Part shown: positions 57,940-64,000 of the stretch, one piece after another
How positions within the stretch are numbered: the stretch's first letter is position 1
Layout of the letters: each line of letters starts with the position of its first letter
DNA from: Chalciporus piperatus
Lineage: Eukaryota > Basidiomycota > Agaricomycetes > Boletales > Boletaceae
Direction: 5' to 3'
NCBI GenBank assembly: GCA_038093975.1
Contig: JBBPTG010000002.1
Coordinates: 992,001 to 1,056,000 of the forward strand
DNA: 64,000 bases
Notes under the pieces: model-generated
Seen by the model: the letters and a program-made list of their open reading frames with translations, nothing else
Databases searched by the model: none
What the model was told of the DNA's origin: nothing
Program-made: the position numbers and the translations under genes

Positions 57940-59310
57940 ATGGCTCCAGTTCGACTGCGCCATCCAAAGGGCGTGTCGACCCTCCAACTCGACTTCGATG
58001 CACTCACTGTCCAAGATCTTCAACAACAGATATACACTTTGTCCGAAATCCTACCATCGCAACAAGAGAGTGGGTACTTGACCGTCATTCGCTCGTTCGA
58101 CTCGATACTAGACATTTCCATATAGTCAGATCGGGTTACCCACCGCGAACGGTGACACTGGTACCCGAGCTGCCTCTATCCAGTCTGGGCCTCCAAGCCG
58201 GAGACCAGATCATCGTTAACCAGATCGCTGCATCCTCGGCGACGACCACCGCACCTCCACCGACTCAGGCATCTCGCCCAGCCGCACCCGCACCTGCGCG
58301 CCGACCCGAGACTGCTCCGACTCCTCCAAAGAGTAGCGGGCCGGCGAGTGTGCCTACGAGCTCCGGTGTGCTTGTGCACAGAGTATATCTACGACACTCT
58401 ATTTCCTATATACATCTTGCTAACATTGTTTGGGTCAGGTCGTCCCCGATGACAACTCTTGTTTATTCTCGTCCGTAGCGATCGTCTTCGAACAGGATAT
58501 CACAAAATCGCAAAAGATGCGTCAGAGTGAGTAACCAGACCGTCGATTCTCCGAGAATAGTGAACCTGACGACGAGAAACTGTTGCCCAGTCGTGGCCGA
58601 TGGCATCCGCGCAGACATGGGGACCTATAACGAGGCGATTCTAGGGCACGTGGTACCCTCTCGAACTAAACGTGCCCTTACAGATGATCCATCATGCACA
58701 GAGCTCCGCGTGACAAATACATCGCGACCATCTTGAAACCTTCGACATGGGGCGGGGCAATCGAACTAGGGGTCCTCGCAAAGCACTTCAACACTGAGAT
58801 AGCCTCCATAGATGTTGAGACTGGCCGCATCGACCAGTTTTCGCCTCCTGCGGGCGGTAGCGGGTACAGGTAGGTGCACTTGCAAGAGGGTCCGCCACTG
58901 ACTGATATCGTTTCGAAGATGCGTTCTGGTTTATTCTGGAATTCATTATGATGCTGCCACGTTGGCTCCTGTGGAAGGTGCACCCGATGAATGGCACCAG
59001 AGCATATTCCCTATCGTGAGCTTGTCCACAGAGACAGTGTGTCTTGATGTTGACGCAGTCAAAAGACATCTGCAGACCCATCCGATCCTGTTCTCGAAGC
59101 GGCCAAGAAGCTAGCAACGATCTTGCGCGAAAGAAAGGCGTTTACAAACACTGCGACATTTGATCTCAAATGCGAGGTGAGATGGACAATTATACACGGG
59201 TGGTATCATCGTTCATGTTACTGCAGCAATGCGGAAAGGGACTCAAGGGTGAGAAGGATGCGAGAGATCATGCCCAGGAGACAGGTCACGTACGCTTCGG
59301 CGAATATTAA
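57940..59310 (+). CDS. OTU1: OTU1/YOD1-type deubiquitinase
   Basis: Cysteine deubiquitinase that works with Cdc48/p97, for example in ERAD. Eight exons, 57940-58069, 58126-58367, 58439-58526, 58591-58645, 58702-58869, 58919-59015, 59066-59176 and 59227-59310, give 324 aa. The N-terminal UBX-like domain has VRLRHPKGVSTLQL and the ending LSSLGLQAGDQIIVNQ. A Pro/Ala-rich linker follows. The OTU domain has the catalytic Asp-x-x-Cys in VVPDDNSCLFSSVA, PSTWGGAIELGVLAKHF and the His box VLVYSGIHYDAA. The C-terminal C2H2 finger is complete: CEQCGKGL and HAQETGH. The intron 58646-58701 needs a GC donor (GG|GCACGT), the only way I found to keep the frame. The stop is 17 bp from the stop of the convergent AP endonuclease gene. 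Confidence 0.92.
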
Positions 59311-59327
59311 GAACTCCATATGTGATA

Positions 59328-60797
59328 TCAAGGTTGCCCACTGGACTCTTCATCTCGTTCCACTAGTCCACAATCGATCTCCATTACCACTGGGACGTGG
59401 TCGGAGGCCCCGTATATCTCACTGCGAATTTCGCACATCTTCACCTTCTCGACTATGCGCTCGCTCAGCACAACTAGTATGCCGAGGAACATTAACGACC
59501 TAAATTTCTACGAAGAAGCGGGTACTTACACATGTCTAGTCTCCAACCTATGCCTTTCGTACGGCAGTTGAAGCGATACGAGAAGTATGTGTAATGCTGG
59601 AGATCTGGGTGACGCTGTCGCCAGACATCAACAAACTTCCCAGTGCCTTCAGGAGTACCAGGGGCTTCAATAATGTTCTTGAATGCCACCGTTTCATCCA
59701 GGGTATAGCCCGGGGTCTTGTTCCAGTTTGTACGCGCATTCGAGAGATCTTGCGCGAGGCACAATCAGGGGGTGGACTGTCCTATAGCTACAGACCATTG
59801 AACACCAACCTTTCGCGGTTGGGGCGACGTTTATATCACCTATCCAAATCACTGGTTTCTTCTTGTCAAGATCGCGAATATAGGCAGTAAAATGTTCATT
59901 CCACGTGTTCTTTTCCTTGAGCGTCTGGGGTTGTGGTCGTGTCAGAAAACTCAAAACGTGGAACAAGAGCAAGGAACCTTTAGGTTTTGCCCCGCGTTCG
60001 TGACGTATGTGCAGACGAGATAACACCCTTGGAACTCAAGTGTCACAAGGCGTCCCTTGACTGCAGCAGGATCTGGATGGCCCGGAAGAGTCTTTGTGAC
60101 TGAGATTGGCTTTATTTTTGATAGCACAGCCGTTCCAGCTGTGTTGGGAGAAAAGAATATCGCTCGGGCCTTGCATGCTATATTGTTAACGCACCATATG
60201 TCTTCTTGGCTGCGATGGCCCAAGTACGATATGGGAAGCGGGCGCTGATGACGGGATCGACCGGTTCGTTGTTGACCTGCAGAGCGTCGAGACAAGTGTC
60301 AACGCGGTAGCCGGTCGACTTGCCTTTGTCTCGGTCAACACAAGGACATCCGGATCCTCTGCCTCCACGTAGTATTTGAACCCCTGCATCAACGACACGC
60401 CCGTCGATCATCCCCTACCCCCTTGAACGCGCAAACGACGTACCTTTTTCTGCGCCGCTGCAAGACCACACACATTCCAAGTCGCGAACCTCAATGTTCC
60501 CTCGATGCGCGGCGGAAAAGATATGTTGACGGGTAGAACTTTGTTGGTGGGTTGACCGTTTGGTGCTTTGCCGCTCTCTTCAAGGGTTGTAATTTTGGCT
60601 CGCTTTGTCTGTGACTGTGACTGAGAGGCAGCCTCGGCATCTGATGGCGACGTGCCCGCGTCGGATTCCACGCTTTGTTGAGCGGCGCGTTTTCGTTTTT
60701 GAGGCATGTCGATTCGTTTGGTGGAACAAGTAGCGAAGGAGCGGGCAGTGAATGGGATGATGAGTGGTCGAGCTAACGCACGCGACAAACCGAACAT
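59328..60797 (-). CDS. AP endonuclease of the exonuclease III family (APEX1-like)
   Basis: Cuts DNA 5' to abasic sites in base-excision repair. Seven exons, 60797-60444, 60383-60324, 60276-60195, 60138-59978, 59924-59810, 59748-59530 and 59473-59328, give 378 aa. Active-site motifs are present: FATWNVCGL, LVLTETK (Mg-binding Glu), PVIWIGDINVAP (Asp and Asn), the loop with NWNKTPGYT, FSYRFNCRTKGIGWRLDMFV, and the catalytic YGASDHVPVVM at the C-terminus. The protein ends shortly after this motif, without the zinc-finger tail of Apn2, so it is nearer human APEX1. The N-terminus, MFGLSRALARPLIIPFTARS, looks like a mitochondrial presequence. A second Met (60707-60705) begins MPQKRKRAA, a nuclear-localisation-like start. 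The second intron (60323-60277) is GC-AG. Confidence 0.93.
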
Positions 60798-61135
60798 GAG
60801 CAGAGTTTAATATCATCATAGGAGATATACCACAAAAGGAAGGATTGACAAGTGTGGGCGCATGTTTATTTTGTGATCGGCACTCTCCAGCTTCACGTGG
60901 GTCAAAGTGAACTGCACTTGTGGACTCGAACAAAGCAAGGTGCTACACCCCGTAAAATATTTCTAGGTGCGTCCTTTCGCTTGATCTTACAACCCCCAGC
61001 GTGTCATTCCAGTCACCGACGTACCTCTAAAGTTTACTTTCACGTCGTCGATCGTACAACGTTCTTTTCATTCACAAAGCTTTTCACAATCCTTTTCTGC
61101 CTCCGTATCTTATCTCGTGCAAAGCGACGCTCAAA
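60798..61135. other. Divergent promoter region, AP endonuclease / DUF7918-type gene
   Basis: 338 bp between two divergent starts. The part near 61060-61110 is T- and C-rich, as expected for a fungal promoter. No gene is seen. Confidence 0.4.
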
Positions 61136-62363
61136 ATGCTCACTCATCGCGGCTTCTCTGCTTGGATCGTTTCAGAGGGCGAACAACTCCGTGAATACTT
61201 GATTGCAGTCGACCCAAACGCGAACAGAGTTTCTTGCTGGGTACCAAGCGAAGCAGGCAAGGTACCGCGTCGGTAAATGACACCTGGGCAGCTATCTAAT
61301 CGTCATGCCACAGAGTTTCTCAGTACACTGGAAGGATGAGGGATCAAATGTACATTCGTGTTCGTTCATATCCTTGGACGGCTTCGTAGTCCCTGGTCGT
61401 TTTCTGTTTGGGTACGGTGAAGCATCGAGGGAGGGTGTTCGGACAGGTCCACTGTCCGAACGCCCCTTCATCTTTGCGGAGCAACCCGACAAAGGTAAGG
61501 ATTGTCCCCTCCCAAAGACGTCGCTAACTATCCAAGCGGATGCAGCAGCCTCCGGAGGTCAATCCAACCGAGACAGTGGGACTGTCGTAGTCAAGATCAA
61601 GCGCGTCTCTCTGCAAGGCCAGAAATCAGCAAATAAATCGCAACAAATTCCTGACCAGTCAGGATCCTGGAGTAATACGCCGGACCACTGCGTCGGGTAG
61701 GTACCGTTCCTACAGACTAACTGGTCAAACGTTAACATGTCACACTAGGTTTGGAGATGAAAGACCAACCTTTGAGCAGTACCCGACTACGTGGCAGGTC
61801 AAGCCGTACGACGAGTCAAGTAGACACTCCTATGTCACCTTCGTGTTTCGGTATAGATGCCAAGGTACATCTAGATTTAGGCTCTGATTGTCAGTTTGCT
61901 GAGCATGTTGCAGAGTTCCTGTTGTCCCAAGGCATCATGACGGACGACGACGGAACTGCCCAACAGGCATCGCTACCCGTCCAGAAACCTCGCTCGGCGA
62001 AACGCAGAGTTGCCAGTGCTCCAGTTTCCGAGGCTGAAGCAAATTTAATAACACCTCGCCCTACGCCGAGTCCAGGCTCCAGGAAGAAGTTGGAACGAAT
62101 GGTACCGATTTCCGTTCTCCTCTCCCGTGTTGGTTAACGATCGAATACAGAGTTCTTCGTTGAAGAACGCATTCAATCCCGGGGCCCCGCGTCCTCGACC
62201 AACAAATGTTCGAACGGTCAGCATGAAAGTCCCTGGTGGTAATGATCCCTATCCAGGGGAAGGTATTCTTCAATTTTATTCAACACAAGACCTGTTCGGG
62301 ACCGATGTGGAGGATGGGTCACAGAAGACGCTGGTTGGCGACCAAGACGTTCAGGGGATATAG
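61136..62363 (+). CDS. DUF7918-type basidiomycete protein, 327 aa
   Basis: Member of a large family of unknown function in Agaricomycetes, recognised from the start MLTHRGFSAWIVSEGEQL and the segments RVSCWVPSEAGKSFSVHWKD, SFISLDGFVVPGRFLFG and RPFIFAEQPDK. Later come GTVVVKIKRV, FGDERPTFEQYPTTWQVKPY and SYVTFVFRYR. Exons: 61136-61261, 61314-61494, 61537-61696, 61749-61864, 61914-62101 and 62151-62363, all GT-AG. The predicted beta-rich core is followed by the usual short helix EFLLSQGIM and a disordered basic tail. No signal peptide or membrane segment is seen. No biochemical function is known to me. Confidence 0.85.
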
Positions 62364-62755
62364 GAGATGTCATAGGGGTATAGATGGTATGTCGAGGTCT
62401 CTGGTTAATACATGCTGTCGCTTTCGGGCTTTGGCGGTTGATTCGCACTGCTTCGTGTCGATTTGATGCTATAATCTGTGTGTTTTCTATCTCATCTATA
62501 TGATAATTAGTAGTGTTTTGTATCATAGTTATACGACATCAGGAATACCATTACTTATGGACACGTCCATATGTGTTGAGCAAGGGTCGGATGGGCCGGC
62601 GTTGAACGGTTGAACATTGAGGACAATGGGCAGTCATATCACGGCACCATCATTTACTTCCGCGCTTATTTGTCTCTGCTTGCACTTGTTTCGTTCCAAG
62701 GGTGCTGCCAAACAACGTCTACCCGAAAAGGCATCTTTACCGGACCCGTCGAGCA
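62364..62755. other. Intergenic, DUF7918-type gene to metaxin gene
   Basis: 392 bp between co-oriented genes. AT-rich at 62461-62540, probably the terminator region. No gene is seen. Confidence 0.4.
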
Positions 62756-64000
62756 ATGTCCGAGGCACCCTACGTTCTGCACATATGGCCATCAAAATGG
62801 GGCCTGCAGTCTCTTGACCCAACATGTCTTGCAGCTGTGATGTACCTCCAGCTGACAATCCCCGGGAAATTCAATGTCGCACCGTGCACGAACCCAGACG
62901 AATCCCCCAATGGTAAGTTCGTCCTCATTCTGTATCCGCTTTGTGGGCTAACCGCGCAGCATAGGCCAACTACCTTTCCTCACTCATGGACACACCGTGT
63001 TCTCCACGTTCCCTTCCATCGTCGCGTTCGTCTCTTCCCTCGCCCAGTCAACGAACAAGGCCGAAGTGACCGACCTCGACGCGTGCCTAACCTCCGCCGA
63101 GAAAGCACAGAAGACCGCCTGGTACTCACACATTGAAGGAAGCATATCAGACCTCGTCGTGAGTCAGCATCGTTCCACCCAAAGTCATGCGTCACGGAAC
63201 GGTTGCACGCCCAGTCCCATATGTTCTACGGCATCGACGCGAATTACTGGAAATTGACGAACCCAGCGCTCGCGAGCGAAATGCCCGTGCCACTCAAGTA
63301 TTACGTTCCTCGGCGGATTCGAGATTCGTACAAACCGCGACTGGAGGCGGCGGGACTTTGGGGTTTGTCTTCTGTTCAGCAAGAAAAGAAGAATCCGTTC
63401 GCAAAGGAGGGACCAAAGAAAGAGGATCACAAGGTGACGTTCGCGCGTGCGTTCGAGAGGGAGAAGGTCAGTGAATCATCTTAGAAGATGCGGATTCACT
63501 GACGGTTTAGTCTAGATTCTAGAGAACGCACGAACGGTGTTCGGTATACATGCTAGATCATTGGACGGAAAACAATTCTATTTCGGAGACCGGTGAGTAT
63601 TCCATTGTGTATGGGAAGAAACTGTGAATCCTGAGTGTTGCCGGCAGCTTAACGAGCCTCGACGTGTATCTCGCCTCACATATCCTTTTACTGGCAGAAC
63701 CTCCATTTACGGATTCGGTGCTACAAGCACTCCTCCTCGATACTTACCCAGGTCTGGTTGACCATGCCCGACGCGTACAGAATGAGGTCGCACGTGCACC
63801 TCCGTATGAATCTACCGAGACGTCGAGGTCATTCCTCGCCTTGCTTCCTCGTCCATTCATTCGTAGTGGCACCCAAGGCAATGCGGAGGATACTCGGTAT
63901 CGAAAGAAGACTTTCGCTTTTCTCGCGGCTACAGCTGCAGTGGTCGTGATTTATGGCGCTATCATGCGGAGTCTCATCACCCAGTTCGAAGCCTCAGAGG
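62756..64000 (+). CDS. SAM37: Metaxin / SAM37, mitochondrial outer-membrane import subunit (3' end cut)
   Basis: Subunit of the SAM/TOB complex that inserts beta-barrel proteins into the mitochondrial outer membrane. Exons: 62756-62912, 62965-63158, 63215-63466, 63516-63592 and 63648 to beyond the window. The GST-like fold is recognisable: YVLHIWPSKWGLQSLDPTCL at the start, FLTHGHTVFSTFPSIVAFVS (thioredoxin-like part), and NARTVFGIHARSL, then FYFGDRLTSLDVYLASHILL (C-terminal helical part). Near the edge lies one hydrophobic segment, FAFLAATAAVVVIYGAIMRS, probably a C-terminal membrane anchor, so only a few codons should be missing. The start ATG at 62756 follows a long stretch of open frame in another phase. 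Confidence 0.9.

Overview
The window is nuclear DNA of a filamentous basidiomycete, almost certainly an Agaricomycete (mushroom-forming fungus). The evidence is a dense gene layout, many 45-65 nt spliceosomal introns (most genes have 2-10), coding sequence near 50-55% GC, and families typical of this class: a DUF7918-type protein, a tandem family of Cys-rich single-pass membrane glycoproteins, and a Crinkler-like NTPase/REase protein. Coordinates of multi-exon genes are start-to-stop spans; exon borders were worked out by hand by requiring splice consensus, phase continuity and family-like protein sequence.

Left part (1-24 kb), housekeeping: USP7/Ubp15-type deubiquitinase (-, runs off the left edge), a 1,909-aa disordered Pro/Ser-rich protein (+), DNA primase large subunit PRI2 (+), phosphatidylserine synthase CHO1 (+) tail-to-tail with phosphatidylinositol synthase PIS1 (-), a plasma-membrane type syntaxin (-), a mitochondrial Msp1/ATAD1-type AAA ATPase (+), SMC5/6 subunit NSE1 (-), a decayed aldo/keto reductase pseudogene (+) and asparagine synthetase (+).

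Middle (24-36 kb): a RhoGEF (DH-PH) protein (-), a METTL21-like methyltransferase (+), a small AN1 zinc-finger protein (+), cytosolic aspartate aminotransferase (+) and a PPP4R1-like HEAT-repeat phosphatase regulator (+). Asparagine synthetase and aspartate aminotransferase are both aspartate enzymes but are separated by unrelated genes.

Accessory region (36.4-46 kb): a gene-poor 1.6 kb stretch, then an inverted duplication. An intact LisH-CTLH-CRA (RanBPM/GID-type) gene lies on + at 37984-39298 and a decayed copy on - at 44623-45783. The arms are about 1.2-1.4 kb long and 5.2 kb apart. The loop holds a PQ-loop transporter pseudogene and an 842-aa P-loop NTPase plus REase-like protein related to fungal Crinkler-type effectors. 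This is the most unusual part of the window.

Right part (46-64 kb): a leucine-rich hypothetical protein (-), ribosomal protein L7 (-) with a candidate C/D snoRNA in its largest intron, a tandem set of membrane glycoproteins (two readable genes and one remnant), an aldo/keto reductase (+), ESCRT-III protein CHMP7 (+), OTU1 deubiquitinase (+) tail-to-tail with an ExoIII-family AP endonuclease (-), a DUF7918-type protein (+) and metaxin/SAM37 (+, cut by the right edge).

Two features recur. Five introns need a GC-AG splice pair to give family-like proteins, and two enzymes (AP endonuclease, aldo/keto reductase) carry a presequence-like leader followed by a second in-frame Met, suggesting dual localisation.
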